A DNA stretch of 64,000 nucleotides. Origin: Rubripirellula tenax (GTDB lineage: Bacteria; Planctomycetota; Planctomycetia; Pirellulales; Pirellulaceae). The notes under the pieces were generated by a model, which searched no databases, had not been told where the DNA came from, and worked only from the letters and a program-made list of their open reading frames with translations. A program made the position numbers and the translations under genes. Positions 53,785-63,252 of the stretch are shown piece by piece (position 1 is the stretch's first letter; each line of letters begins with the position of its first letter). The stretch lies in contig NZ_SJPW01000003.1 of assembly GCF_007860125.1 (NCBI RefSeq), positions 768,764 through 832,763 of the forward strand, read 5' to 3'.

Positions 53785-54993
53785 CTAAATCTTGATGAAG
53801 ACACGTTTGCGATAGAGCCACAACAGGACCGCAAACATGATTGCCATGGTTGCGGCACCGATCAGTCCACCGGAGTACGAGCGTCCGAAGACTTCGAAGA
53901 GGCCTTCACCAAAATGGCGATGCAAAAATTCGTGAATCGGTTCTTCCAGTGTCCAACTCATCACGTAGATCAAAATGGAATTGGCGCCGATGACGACGAA
54001 AGGAAACGTCCACCCCTGCCATCGCCCGACATCGCAAATCAGGTGGAGTGCGAACAGCCATGTCATACACCAAGCGCCACTGAACAATGCGAACGTTGGC
54101 GTCCAAATGCGTTTAACGTTGGGGCAAATGCCGGTCCACTGCAACAGGAAGGCGATCGCAAACCCAAACACAATGGCGCCCCCGAAGCGAATCCAGCGGG
54201 CTTTCAAGTCGAGCGGTTCTTTCAACCATAACCCCGCGATCAATCCAAAGATCATCGTCGCCATCGTCGGAAAAAAGGAGAGCGTCGCATAGCCACCGTC
54301 AGCATGTGTGAATGGTTCAGGGCGGGGGAACAGGTTCATGAACCAGACGTCAAAACGCCATGACAGGTTGCTGTTTTTGTTCCACCGTGACGCGAATCCT
54401 TCGTAGTGATGAGGCCAGTCCGTCGGCACACCCACCGCCGGATAGTCAAAGTCAGCCGGGGGCGCCGGCGAAATGGAAAACGCAACCCAAAACAGAATCA
54501 AGATGGCGGCCGCAGACGCGTAATGAACCCAACGAGGGGCCAACGCGATCAGAAAGACGAAGAAGTATCCCAGCCCGATTTGGGTCAGCGTATCGTCAAA
54601 GGTGTAGTTCGTTTGGTCGTATGCCAGTGACCTCAGCACGATGCCGAGCAACACCAGCGCGACCGATCGCCACGCGGCGTGCAACAACATCGATTTGGTC
54701 GAACCACCGCGTTTGATGCGGCTGGCGATGGAAAAAGGCATCGCCACTCCGACCAAGAACGTGAACCCTGGTTGAATCAAATCGTGAAGCGAACAGCCTT
54801 CCCAGGCGACGTGGGTGGTGTGAAATTGAATCCACTGAAAGAACTTGACGTTCGGAAAATGTTCGGCCAAACGATCCAGGCGCAGCATTTCCGCCAGCAT
54901 CAAAAACATCACCATGCCACGATAGGCATCAATGCTGATTTTTCGATCCACAGTGACGGTCGGAATCGGTGTTGGCGAAGGAGGCGAATTCAT
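53785..54993 (-). CDS. DUF5009/NagX-like membrane acyltransferase
   Basis: A 402-residue polytopic protein with about ten membrane segments. ISIDAYRGMVMFLMLAE with SIDAYRG at the first membrane helix, and a later HDLIQPGFTFLVGVAMPFS, match the DUF5009/heparan-alpha-glucosaminide N-acetyltransferase group. These enzymes acetylate glucosamine across the membrane using acetyl-CoA. Substrate here unknown. Upstream of bioF on the same strand. Confidence 0.85.
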   Translation of the reverse strand: MNSPPSPTPIPTVTVDRKISIDAYRGMVMFLMLAEMLRLDRLAEHFPNVKFFQWIQFHTTHVAWEGCSLHDLIQPGFTFLVGVAMPFSIASRIKRGGSTKSMLLHAAWRSVALVLLGIVLRSLAYDQTNYTFDDTLTQIGLGYFFVFLIALAPRWVHYASAAAILILFWVAFSISPAPPADFDYPAVGVPTDWPHHYEGFASRWNKNSNLSWRFDVWFMNLFPRPEPFTHADGGYATLSFFPTMATMIFGLIAGLWLKEPLDLKARWIRFGGAIVFGFAIAFLLQWTGICPNVKRIWTPTFALFSGAWCMTWLFALHLICDVGRWQGWTFPFVVIGANSILIYVMSWTLEEPIHEFLHRHFGEGLFEVFGRSYSGGLIGAATMAIMFAVLLWLYRKRVFIKI

Positions 54994-55105
54994 TTTCTTG
55001 ACAGAGTCCGGTCGAAGGAGGGAATAGAGAGTATCGTAGCGGAAGTTTCCGCGGGGCGATCTGTTGCCCGTCCGCCCACTTCTTGATTGAAAGCTCTACG
55101 AGACC

Positions 55106-55315
55106 ATGTCGACTGACGATATCCCCGTCATCCGTTTGGACGATTTTTTGAAGTTTGTCGGATTCGTCGGTACGGGTGGCGAAGCGAAAGTGCGGATCCA
55201 AGCCGGCGAGGCGAAAGTGAATGGAGAAATCGAAACCCGCCGCCGGAAGCAATTGTCGCTCGGTGATGTCGTGGAGTTCGACGGGGAAACGATCGTCGTC
55301 GAACCGATGGTTTGA
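55106..55315 (+). CDS. small S4-domain RNA-binding protein (YbcJ-like)
   Basis: A 69-residue protein that is entirely an S4 domain: IRLDDFLKFVGFVGTGGEAKVRIQAGEAKVNGEIETRRRKQLSLGD shortened here to the core IQAGEAKVNGEIETRRRKQL. Such proteins bind structured RNA, often ribosomal. It lies divergent from the DUF5009-like gene. The 256 bases after it, up to the next start, show no recognisable element. Confidence 0.88.
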   Translation: MSTDDIPVIRLDDFLKFVGFVGTGGEAKVRIQAGEAKVNGEIETRRRKQLSLGDVVEFDGETIVVEPMV

Positions 55316-55571
55316 AGTCGGACGTCGCAAACGGGTGTCGGTTCAGAGGTTCGAGTTTGTCGGTCGTAACGAATTCGCGTCACCCTCGACGCACTGGCAA
55401 GTTTGGGGTGCCGATCCGCCGATGAACTAAGCGACGGACGGTCCCGAAGGAATCGGGTGCCGCCATCCACCCCCGGCGACGGTCTGCTCCCTCGCCAATT
55501 CCAACGATCAATTTCAAACGATGAAAGCGTTCCAGCCGGATCGCTTTTGCCGGCGGAAGGAACTGCCTGTT

Positions 55572-56147
55572 ATGAGACGAACCGTCCAATTCAACCGATT
55601 CGTGTTGGCTTTCTTGGCCGTCGGTGTGACTGCAACGTCGGCCTCAGCCGATTGGCACACGTTCTGGCACAACATGAATGTCGGGTATCATCGCAACAAC
55701 GCTTGGCCAGATCCTTTTAACGAAGTTGACGCGATGCAAGTCGTGCAGCCGTTCGAAATCATGAAACACAACGGATGGCGTTTGCACAACACCATCGGTC
55801 ACGAGTTGTTCCGCGAAGGTGATGGTGCGTTGCTGGCTTCGGGAAGCCGTCGCGTCCAATGGATTGCGACCCAGGCTCCTTCGGCACATCGCGAGCTCTT
55901 CGTGATGCGAGGCCTAACCCCCGAGGAAACTCAGTCCCGCATCGCATCGGTCCATCAAACCTTGGCATCGTTGAATCTGCAGGGCCAGACTCCGGCCGTC
56001 ATGGTGACCGACGTCGAACCCGGGACATCGTCGGGTGCTTGGGCAACCAAGGTCAGCCGCGAATGGCTGGAAGGCATGCCGGCGCCCCGATTGCCTCAGG
56101 TCAGCGCATCGGGGAACAACTCCGTCGCAACACCTTCGGGCCAGTAA
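55572..56147 (+). CDS. secreted protein of unknown function
   Basis: A 191-residue protein with a signal peptide (VLAFLAVGVTATSASA). The mature part (DWHTFWHNMNVGYHRNNAWPDPFNEVD) is rich in Trp, His and Asn and then becomes an ordinary globular stretch (ERELFVMRGLTPEETQSRIASV in pattern, here HRELFVMRGLTPEETQSR). I believe the family is specific to planctomycetes, but cannot confirm. The ATG at the signal peptide is chosen over one 17 codons upstream; AAGGAA precedes it. An intrinsic terminator follows. Confidence 0.75.
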   Translation: MRRTVQFNRFVLAFLAVGVTATSASADWHTFWHNMNVGYHRNNAWPDPFNEVDAMQVVQPFEIMKHNGWRLHNTIGHELFREGDGALLASGSRRVQWIATQAPSAHRELFVMRGLTPEETQSRIASVHQTLASLNLQGQTPAVMVTDVEPGTSSGAWATKVSREWLEGMPAPRLPQVSASGNNSVATPSGQ

Positions 56148-56184
56148 ACACGTTGTCGGTGCATCGCACCAATCTTTCCCCTGT

Positions 56185-56223
56185 AAAAGGCGGTCGATGA
56201 GTTTCATCGGCCGCCTTTTTTTT
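56185..56223 (+). terminator. intrinsic terminator
   Basis: AAAAGGCGGTCGATGA and TCATCGGCCGCCTTTT pair across a GTT loop with one G-T wobble, followed by a run of eight or more T. It is the clearest intrinsic terminator in the window and ends the secreted-protein gene. Confidence 0.9.
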
Positions 56224-56370
56224 CGATTCTTATCAATCTGATCGCACACCCGTTCAAGTCCGTCCCCCCAGACGTCCGATCCTTCTATACGGAACCATTC
56301 AATCTATCCGGATAACCGTTATCGCCCGATCGCTCTTGATCAGGCACGGACGGCCGAGGGGAAAGTAAAC

Positions 56371-57786
56371 GTGAAACCTACGACTCAAACACGCCGAATT
56401 CTACTTTCGACGATCATCGTCGGTGCCGCCATCACCGCAGGTGGCTGTTCCAGCGGTGGGTTTCCCATGGCTTCTATGAATCCGTTCGCTCGAACGGCAC
56501 CGACGGACATGGGTGCAACGGCGACGGAGACAATCGCAGCGACGGAAAACGGCGCGACCAGCAAAGTCAAAGCCATGACTGTCAGCACCAAGAACGCGAT
56601 CGGCAAAACTGCCAATGCGATGACCAGCGTCTTCCGACGTAAAACGGACGAGACCGCGGATCAACTCGCCGAAACGGACCCGCTGCGGTTGGACAACAAA
56701 CCGGACAAGGTCGACGCCGAAGTCTTCGTCGCCAATGGTCAACTGTGGGAATCGACAGGCGACTACGGCAAGGCGATGGAAAGCTACACCAAGGCTTTGG
56801 AGAGCACGCCGAATCATCCTCAAGCCGTCACGGCCATCGCCCGTTTGCATTTCCGCCAAGGCAATTTACCGGAGGCCGCGAAGTCATTCCAAACGGCGAT
56901 CGCTCAATCCCCGCAGGACGCCGGTCTCTACAACGATCTCGGTCTAACGCTTAGCAAGATGGGCAACCATGCCGGCGCGGTCGCGACGCTAGAACGATCG
57001 TTGCAGCTGGCACCGGGAACGTCCCGCTATGCCAACAATCTCGCCAGCGTTCGATTCGAATCGGGCGACGCGGCGTCGGCGATGAAGGTCTTGGCACAGA
57101 ACAACAAGCCGGCCGTCGCGCACTTCAACATGGCGTATCTGTACTTCAAGGCAGGTCAAATGCCTCAGGCACAGAGCCAGATTGCCGAGGCAATGAAGTT
57201 TGAATCCGACGCCGTTTCGGACCCGGCCGTCGGACGCGCGATCGAACGATCTCGTGAGATGCTGGCCCAGATCAGCGCCAGTTCGGGCACCGTTGCCCAA
57301 GCCGCACCGAAATCGAACGTGGGCAATGCTCAGTACGCTGGAACGTATCAACCGACGATCCAGCCGACCGGCCAAACTGGCGCACCCGGTGTGACCATAC
57401 CGACGATCAAGACGACGGCATCCGTGGCACCGGCGACACCGAAGCCGCCCACGCAGAATCCGATCACACCAAATCCGTTGGCAGGTAAAGCATCGGCGCC
57501 CGCGATGGCATCCATTGCTCCGCCATCGGCGCCTCCAGCGAAGGTCGAAATCAACGTGCCGGCAACCGAGTCATCACCGTCTTGGACGCAGGCTTGGAAC
57601 CCAAACTGGCAAAACGATTCGACGTCAACGAATTCATCCACACCGAATTCGGCCACACCCAGTTCGACGCTGAAGCCGACTCGACCCAGCGAGGCTAAAC
57701 CGCCGGCAATTCGTCCGACCGAGGCTTCGCCAACGCCCGCATCCACGCCAGCGGCGAAGAGCGGCGGGTTCACGTTTCCCGAGTAG
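56371..57786 (+). CDS. TPR-repeat lipoprotein
   Basis: A 471-residue lipoprotein: signal IILSTIIVGAAITAGGC in pattern (here ILLSTIIVGAAITAGGC) with Cys near residue 26. After a low-complexity Ala/Thr region, about 125-260 holds three to four TPR units (WESTGDYGKAMESYTKALES, RQGNLPEAAKSFQTAIAQSP, KMGNHAGAVATLERSLQLAP). The C-terminal 200 residues are Pro/Thr/Ser/Ala-rich and probably disordered. It likely scaffolds an envelope complex. The upstream terminator makes it a separate unit. Confidence 0.87.
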   Translation: MKPTTQTRRILLSTIIVGAAITAGGCSSGGFPMASMNPFARTAPTDMGATATETIAATENGATSKVKAMTVSTKNAIGKTANAMTSVFRRKTDETADQLAETDPLRLDNKPDKVDAEVFVANGQLWESTGDYGKAMESYTKALESTPNHPQAVTAIARLHFRQGNLPEAAKSFQTAIAQSPQDAGLYNDLGLTLSKMGNHAGAVATLERSLQLAPGTSRYANNLASVRFESGDAASAMKVLAQNNKPAVAHFNMAYLYFKAGQMPQAQSQIAEAMKFESDAVSDPAVGRAIERSREMLAQISASSGTVAQAAPKSNVGNAQYAGTYQPTIQPTGQTGAPGVTIPTIKTTASVAPATPKPPTQNPITPNPLAGKASAPAMASIAPPSAPPAKVEINVPATESSPSWTQAWNPNWQNDSTSTNSSTPNSATPSSTLKPTRPSEAKPPAIRPTEASPTPASTPAAKSGGFTFPE

Positions 57787-57834
57787 TTGAAGACCGACAG
57801 CGGGCTTCTCGATCGGAAACCAGGGCCGCGTCCC

Positions 57835-58617
57835 TTACGAATCGGTGTCTGGAAACGGCAGTGGCAACCCGTGCAATTCTGCCAGCGCGTTCGAAGCGGC
57901 GTGCTGTTCGGCGTCCTTTTTGTTGCTGCCCCAGGCAGCCGGAAATTGACGCTCTGCGATCACCGCGGAAATCAAGAACGCCTTGCGGTGATCCGGACCG
58001 GACTCGCTGACAAGCCGATACACCGGAGTACTGGCCAAGTCCCGTTGAGCGTATTGCTGTAGCGTTGATTTGAAGTTGTTGGACCCTTGCGTTTCGACCG
58101 CAGTGGCCACTTCGTCGGCCAACCATTCTTTCAAACGTTGACGTACGATTTCGTCGCCGCCGTCCAAATACATCGCTGCCACGACGGACTCGAACACGTC
58201 GCTGACCAACGACCGGGGGTAGCTGCGATTTCTCGTGACGCCGCGGCCGACGATCAAGCATCGGTCAAGACCCAATTGTATCGCGACTTTGCCACACGAT
58301 CGTCGGCTGACAACGGCTGACTTGATCTTGGTCAAATCACCTTCGTTATACTCGGGGTATTCTTCAAACAACCACCGGCAAACGACCAACCCAAGGACGG
58401 CATCACCCAAGAATTCCAGTCGCTCGTTGCTCGCCAGCCGATGCGATGCACCGGAGGCGTGGGTGAGTGCGGAAAGCAGAAGTGACAGGTCTTTGAACTG
58501 GTAGCCAATGATATCTTGGCACTTAGCAAGCTTTGAATCTTGATCGGTCCCATCCATTTGGCCGGTACCATCAACCAAATGAACGACATCATCCGAATGG
58601 GGTTCGAAAGCATTCAC
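57835..58617 (-). CDS. rnc: ribonuclease III
   Basis: Cuts double-stranded RNA, with roles in rRNA processing. The 260 residues show the signature NERLEFLGDAVL (64-75), the second metal site region DVFESVVAAMYLDGG and a C-terminal dsRBD (STLQQYAQRDLASTPVY, GPDHRKAFLI, GSNKKDAEQHAASNAL). The first 28 residues are extra; the start is GTG, and an ATG at residue 21 is an alternative. Two hairpins lie in its leader. It is convergent with the TPR gene at a 48-base gap. Confidence 0.95.
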   Translation of the reverse strand: MNAFEPHSDDVVHLVDGTGQMDGTDQDSKLAKCQDIIGYQFKDLSLLLSALTHASGASHRLASNERLEFLGDAVLGLVVCRWLFEEYPEYNEGDLTKIKSAVVSRRSCGKVAIQLGLDRCLIVGRGVTRNRSYPRSLVSDVFESVVAAMYLDGGDEIVRQRLKEWLADEVATAVETQGSNNFKSTLQQYAQRDLASTPVYRLVSESGPDHRKAFLISAVIAERQFPAAWGSNKKDAEQHAASNALAELHGLPLPFPDTDS

Positions 58618-58627
58618 GACGTATCCA

Positions 58628-58679
58628 AGCGGTCGATTCCGACCGCTCCCTGAACAGGAAAATAAAGATGTATTCCTGT
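58628..58679 (-). promoter_or_regulatory. two hairpins in the rnc leader
   Basis: AGCGGTC / GACCGCT (58628-58647) and ACAGGAA / TTCCTGT (58654-58679). In the minus-strand transcript both lie within about 65 bases of the rnc GTG. In E. coli RNase III cuts a leader hairpin of its own mRNA to lower its level; that these hairpins serve the same end is an inference. Confidence 0.4.
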
Positions 58680-58859
58680 CACACGCCGGCGATCGGGTGG
58701 GCGCATTCCTGCGCCAGATGCGTCAACGAACTGTACTGAACCCGACCGCCGGTGAGCGACTAACAACCGCAGGGTAACAGTTGTTCGCCGTCTTGACCAG
58801 TTTCAGTCGTTATGCCCAGTGACGTCGCATCGATGCGGCGTTGAATCTCTGCGACGTTC

Positions 58860-60524
58860 CTATTCGTTTTCAGAAACCGTCACCCCAGCTTCGATGATCC
58901 GGTCGATGTCGTCGATCACCAAATAGTGGCCGTGATCGGAAGTGACGATGACGGCCGTAAAATCGGCCGCATTGTTTTCGTCGATCCAATTCATGACAGA
59001 TCGAAACGCCGCATCGCCGCTGTAGACGGCACCGATACTGTTGTCCAAGTTGTTGGCGTGATTCGCCCAGTCGACGTCGCCCGCTTCGATCAACAACCAA
59101 AAACCGTCAATCGCTTGTTCTAGGACCAAGAGCGCTGCTTCCGTCATCTCGGCAAGCGTCGGGTTCTCTTCGATGTCGGCGGGGGAATACTTCTCGGTGC
59201 CTTTGGCGTCGAACGTCGGATCAAAATTCCCATCGGCGGTTTGAAACGGCAGGTGCCCGCCTTTGACGCCATAGTAGCCCAGCAATCGAGACTGGTCATT
59301 GACCGCTCGTTGGGCGGCGGCCATCAAACGTTGACGGCCCGGCACGCCGCTCGTTCGCTTCGCGACGACATACTTGCCGCCGTTTTCGACATCGACGCGG
59401 CGAAGGTCGTCATCGTGCAGGTAAATGTTGCCGGACAAGAAGTTCTCGCCCTGCGCGGCGTCTTTGTCGGTTCCGTCGCCCCAGCCGCCGCCGATCAACA
59501 CGTCGACGCCAGGCAGCGGATCGGTACGATGCGACGACGACGGCAGTCCGATCATGTCACGCGCGATGTCTTGATAGTCTTTGCGAGTCACGTTGTTGGC
59601 GTAAGCGGCGGCCGGTGTCGCATGGCTGACCGGCACGCTGGTCACGACGCCAACCATATAGTCCTCGTCACGTTGCAGCACACGGGCGATCGGTTCGACT
59701 TGAGTCCCGTCGGCAGCAAAATTGATGGAACCGTTGTAAGTCTTGATGCCGCTGAACAGGCTGGTCGCCGACGATGCCGAATCAGTGACGGTATGGGGGC
59801 GCTCGCGATCGAGTCCCATCAAGTACGCGAGTCCCGGTTTCTCGTTCCAAGGTGCGTCGCCGCCGCGATGGGGATCGAATCCGCCCGTTGTCTTCTTTTC
59901 ACCACCGACCAGAGTCTGTGCATCCACGTCGTACTTCGCCCCTGCCGATCGGGCACTGGTGACGATCAAGCCAAAATCTGTTGGCATCGATCGGTCATCC
60001 AGAATCGAAAGTCCGGTACCACGTCCGCTGGTGTAACTATTGCGATGTTCGTGATAGAGCGCCGCGGCGCGAGTCGTTTGCCAGTCCATGCCGTCAAAGA
60101 CAATCATGATAATGTTGGTAAAGCCAGCATCGATCGCTGTCTTTTGCAGTTGATAGATATCCGTTTGGTCAAAGTAGGTCGCCGTCGGATTGACGGTTTC
60201 CTCAGGGACCGATCCATAAATTTTCTTCAAACGATCCGCATCGGCGTAGGCGCTTCCTTGAGCGCGAAGGGAATCCAGCGTGATACCGAACGTATAAACT
60301 GGAATCAGCCGGTTGCTGTGGTTGAGCCACGTGCTGAATCGGTCGGGTTGATTGCCCCAGTGACCCCAATCTGTTTTTTGTTCTCGGACGGCATCCGATT
60401 GCATCTCGCGAAGCAAGTCGCTTTTCGCGGCTGCAGGTTTCGCTAAGTCCGGTTTCTCTTGCCCACGCAAGACCGAAACGCAAAGCGATGTCGTCAGAAA
60501 AACCGTCAAGAGTGATCGGAGCAT
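58860..60524 (-). CDS. secreted alkaline phosphatase (PhoA superfamily)
   Basis: A 554-residue protein with a signal peptide (LLTVFLTTSLCVSVLRG). It has the metal site IMIVFDGMDWQT, the nucleophile region TVTDSASSATSLFSGIKTYNG with the phosphorylated Ser, DVDWANHANNLDNSIGAV and VTSDHGHYLVIDD, which are PhoA-superfamily features. It releases phosphate from esters outside the cytoplasm. An open frame continues 60 codons upstream through the palindrome at 60617, which is repeat DNA, so the ATG before the signal peptide is used. Confidence 0.92.
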   Translation of the reverse strand: MLRSLLTVFLTTSLCVSVLRGQEKPDLAKPAAAKSDLLREMQSDAVREQKTDWGHWGNQPDRFSTWLNHSNRLIPVYTFGITLDSLRAQGSAYADADRLKKIYGSVPEETVNPTATYFDQTDIYQLQKTAIDAGFTNIIMIVFDGMDWQTTRAAALYHEHRNSYTSGRGTGLSILDDRSMPTDFGLIVTSARSAGAKYDVDAQTLVGGEKKTTGGFDPHRGGDAPWNEKPGLAYLMGLDRERPHTVTDSASSATSLFSGIKTYNGSINFAADGTQVEPIARVLQRDEDYMVGVVTSVPVSHATPAAAYANNVTRKDYQDIARDMIGLPSSSHRTDPLPGVDVLIGGGWGDGTDKDAAQGENFLSGNIYLHDDDLRRVDVENGGKYVVAKRTSGVPGRQRLMAAAQRAVNDQSRLLGYYGVKGGHLPFQTADGNFDPTFDAKGTEKYSPADIEENPTLAEMTEAALLVLEQAIDGFWLLIEAGDVDWANHANNLDNSIGAVYSGDAAFRSVMNWIDENNAADFTAVIVTSDHGHYLVIDDIDRIIEAGVTVSENE

Positions 60525-60616
60525 AATCGGTGGAACAATGGGGGTTACGCGTCGGGAAGAAACAGAAGATTGGCTGCTGGTTGGTTTGTCGTAAAGTCGA
60601 GGTGTTGGCTTAGCAG

Positions 60617-60708
60617 CCTGTTGAAAAAGGGGTCTGACCCTCTCCGACGTTTCGAATTCACAATGTTTCAGCAACGTCTCCAAAGGGTCAGACCCCTTTG
60701 TCAACAGG
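60617..60708. repeat. long inverted repeat with GGGGTCTGACCC core (REP-like)
   Basis: Arms 60617-60641 and 60684-60708 match at 24 of 25 positions in inverted orientation, loop 42 bases. The core AAAGGGGTCTGACCCT is shared with the palindrome at 12720-12820. It lies in the 334-bp gap between the alkaline phosphatase and PQQ-propeller genes, which are both on the minus strand. Confidence 0.85.
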
Positions 60709-60730
60709 CCGTTAGGAATGAGCGGAAAAT

Positions 60731-60797
60731 AAGTGTCCGACCCCTTTTATGCGAAGCACCCGAAGGGCCGGTTCCCGGCAAAAAGGGTCGGACACTT
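60731..60797. repeat. second inverted repeat with GTCCGACCC core
   Basis: AAGTGTCCGACCCCTTTT (60731-60748) and AAAAAGGGTCGGACACTT (60780-60797) pair with one mismatch. A smaller GCCGG-TTC-CCGGC hairpin lies in the loop. It follows the first palindrome after 22 bases and is related in sequence but not identical. The rest of the 334-bp gap (60525-60616 and 60798-60858) shows nothing else. Confidence 0.85.
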
Positions 60798-60858
60798 TTT
60801 TCTCGCTGGCCCGTACACGGATATTAACTACCAACCCGATCGATGCGCAGGTAACGGG

Positions 60859-62145
60859 CTAATTTGGTGAGACTCGGCCGACCGCGACCAAATATTCCTG
60901 GCGATTCGCTCCCGCACCGACACCTGTTCGCAGATACAGCCGACCGTCGACGGGCACCGGCGTCGCAAAAATCGAATCGCCCGTGGGGTTTTCCGCGATC
61001 GGTTCGAACCGATTGGGCGACGCCTTGATGACGAAAACTTGGCCCGCTTCGGTGGCGATGTAGAGGTGATCGCCCACCAGTGTCGGCGACGAACTGATCC
61101 CGCCCCCGAACAATCGTTCTTTCCACATCTCTTTGCCGTCTTCGGTCCGCCAACAATAGGCAACGCCATTGTCGGCGATGGCGAACACATAATTGGTGAT
61201 GGCCAGCAGCGACTGTTCATAACACTTGACGCGGTTGCTCCACAATTCGGTGTTCGATCCGTCGCCGCTAATACACCAAGTTCCCGACGCGGGATTACCA
61301 CCGCTGACCATCACGCGTCGCCCGTCCCAAACGGCCGTTCCACAGATCGCTTCGGTCGTCGAGTCGACCGACCAGATGACTTTCCCGGTGTTGGGATCAT
61401 AGGACGCGAACATCTCGGCGCCGGCCAACAGGATTTGTCGTTGCCCGACAATCGTTGCGGCAATCGGCGAAGCAAAATTCAAATTGCTGGGGCGAGCCAC
61501 TTTCCATACCGGTTTTCCCGTTCGCGCATCGAGCGCGTAGAGGCCGCTGTCCGGCCCGTCGTACTCCGCCGCAACGATCACCAAACCGTTCTCGACGATG
61601 GGGCTGGCGCCGTAGCCGAATTGAAAAAGCTTTGGTTCGAACGCGGCGACCCGGTTTTGCCAAACAACTCTTCCTGATGTCGTGATTTTGGTCAACCAGA
61701 TCGCATCGTTGGTATGGAAGCTGACGAAAAGATGCTCGCCGTCGAATGCGGGTGTCGGTGACGCGTAAGAGTTGTTGCCGTGGATGTTGGCGGGAAGCGT
61801 GCCGCGATGCAGCACCCATTGGTCGATCATGCGTCCGCTTTGCCGATCGAACTTGATCAACGACTGAGTCTGGGCATCCGCCTGGGCGGTCGTCAAAAAG
61901 ATGCCGTCGTCGACCACCACGGGCGTCGAGTGACCGCGTCCGGGGATGGGCGTCTTCCAGGCGATGTTGTCACCCGATTGAAGATTCCATTTCAGCGGAG
62001 CTTCGGCGCCCGCCGCGCTGTGGTTGTTGCCTTCGACGCCACGCCACGCCGGCCAGTCGTCGGCGAATGCTGGTAAGCTCGCAAGGCAAACCCATGCCAG
62101 CGACATGAACCCTTGCCGTGAACACAACCTGAGACGTTGGAACAT
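60859..62145 (-). CDS. secreted PQQ-type beta-propeller protein
   Basis: A 428-residue protein with a signal peptide (GFMSLAWVCLASLPAFA). DDWPAWRGVEGNNHSA opens the domain, and repeated blades follow (LIKFDRQSGRMIDQW, LYALDARTGKPVWKVA, MFASYDPNTGKVIWSV, YCWRTEDGKEMWKERL). Such planctomycete proteins are often labelled PQQ-binding-like, but no cofactor residues are evident; a role in protein or sugar binding is possible. An earlier in-frame ATG at 62238 would overlap the divergent oxidoreductase gene, so MFQRLRLC is chosen. Confidence 0.9.
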   Translation of the reverse strand: MFQRLRLCSRQGFMSLAWVCLASLPAFADDWPAWRGVEGNNHSAAGAEAPLKWNLQSGDNIAWKTPIPGRGHSTPVVVDDGIFLTTAQADAQTQSLIKFDRQSGRMIDQWVLHRGTLPANIHGNNSYASPTPAFDGEHLFVSFHTNDAIWLTKITTSGRVVWQNRVAAFEPKLFQFGYGASPIVENGLVIVAAEYDGPDSGLYALDARTGKPVWKVARPSNLNFASPIAATIVGQRQILLAGAEMFASYDPNTGKVIWSVDSTTEAICGTAVWDGRRVMVSGGNPASGTWCISGDGSNTELWSNRVKCYEQSLLAITNYVFAIADNGVAYCWRTEDGKEMWKERLFGGGISSSPTLVGDHLYIATEAGQVFVIKASPNRFEPIAENPTGDSIFATPVPVDGRLYLRTGVGAGANRQEYLVAVGRVSPN

Positions 62146-62206
62146 CTTAAACTCTCGGTAAGAAAAGGTATGGCAACTCGGTATCCCAAACCCAAAAGCG
62201 ATCAAC

Positions 62207-63220
62207 ATGCGTGCAGGAATTGTCGGCGTCGGCTTCATGGGCTGGATCCACTATCTAGCTTATCAACGTAGTCCCGCTGCCGAAGTGGTCGCATTTTGTT
62301 CCAGCAATCCCGCCAAGCGCGCCGGTGATTGGCGGTCCATTCAAGGGAATTTCGGACCACCCGGGGAACAGATCGATGTTTCAGGGTTGAATGTCTACGA
62401 AAATTTCGAAGACATGTTGGCCGACGATTCGATCGATGTCGTCGATATCTGTTTGCCACCGGCAATGCACGCCGAAGCGATCCGAGCGTGTTTGGATTTC
62501 GGCAAACGGTGCTTGTGCGAAAAGCCGCTCGCGCTCGATGCGGCGACGGCAACGGATTTGGCTCGCGAAGCAACCGCCGCCAATCTGGCCGTCGCCCACA
62601 TTTTGCCGCTGATGCCAGAATTTAAAATCTTGGTTGACGCTGCGGCCGACGGGCGCTTCGGCAAACCCGTCGCGGGCCGATTCAAACGCACGATCGGACC
62701 GCCCGATTGGATTCCCGATTTTTACGATGCGGATAAGGTCGGTGGTCCGTTGGTCGATTTGCACGTGCATGACGCGCACTTGATTCGCTTGTTGTTCGGC
62801 ATGCCCCGGGCGGCTCGCACCGCCAGCCATCGGCGCGGCGGGGTTCCCAAGTTTTATGAAACCGTGTTCGATTTCGGCGACGATTCAAAAGTCGTCTCTG
62901 CGGGCGGTGGCGTTATTGATTCGTCGGCGCGGGGGTTCACGCACGGGTATGAAGTCAGCTTTGAAGCGGCGACGATCCAGTACGAATTCGCCGGGTACGC
63001 CGACGGGTCGTCTGCACTGATTCCCGTCACGATCATGCACAACGACGGTCGCGTCGAACGGCCCGAATTTGGCGATGGCGATCCTGTTGAAGCGTTCGTT
63101 CACGAGATTGACGCAGTGGCCAAGTGGATCGACAACGGCGAAGTGTCGCCGTTTCTTGATCCGACCATCGCCGCAGACGCGCTGAAGATCTGCGAGATGC
63201 AGTTGCCTGACGCTGAATGA
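62207..63220 (+). CDS. Gfo/Idh/MocA-family oxidoreductase
   Basis: A 337-residue NAD(P)-dependent sugar oxidoreductase. The Rossmann start is RAGIVGVGFMGWIHYLAY, with the signature CEKPLAL near residue 107 and GGPLVDLHVHDAHLIRLLFG with catalytic Asp/His in the second domain. Substrate unknown; family members act on inositols and sugars. Divergent from the propeller gene with a 61-bp gap and convergent with the PfkB-kinase gene across 32 bases. Confidence 0.93.
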   Translation: MRAGIVGVGFMGWIHYLAYQRSPAAEVVAFCSSNPAKRAGDWRSIQGNFGPPGEQIDVSGLNVYENFEDMLADDSIDVVDICLPPAMHAEAIRACLDFGKRCLCEKPLALDAATATDLAREATAANLAVAHILPLMPEFKILVDAAADGRFGKPVAGRFKRTIGPPDWIPDFYDADKVGGPLVDLHVHDAHLIRLLFGMPRAARTASHRRGGVPKFYETVFDFGDDSKVVSAGGGVIDSSARGFTHGYEVSFEAATIQYEFAGYADGSSALIPVTIMHNDGRVERPEFGDGDPVEAFVHEIDAVAKWIDNGEVSPFLDPTIAADALKICEMQLPDAE

Positions 63221-63252
63221 AAAGTGAAATTCGCCCGGACAAGCTCGCGAGA

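Noticed and set aside
59241-60446. Open frame of 401 codons on the plus strand
   Set aside because: Antisense to the alkaline phosphatase gene; no recognisable motif.
60525-60704. N-terminal extension of the alkaline phosphatase
   Set aside because: The extension is translated repeat DNA; the signal peptide begins at the ATG at 60524.
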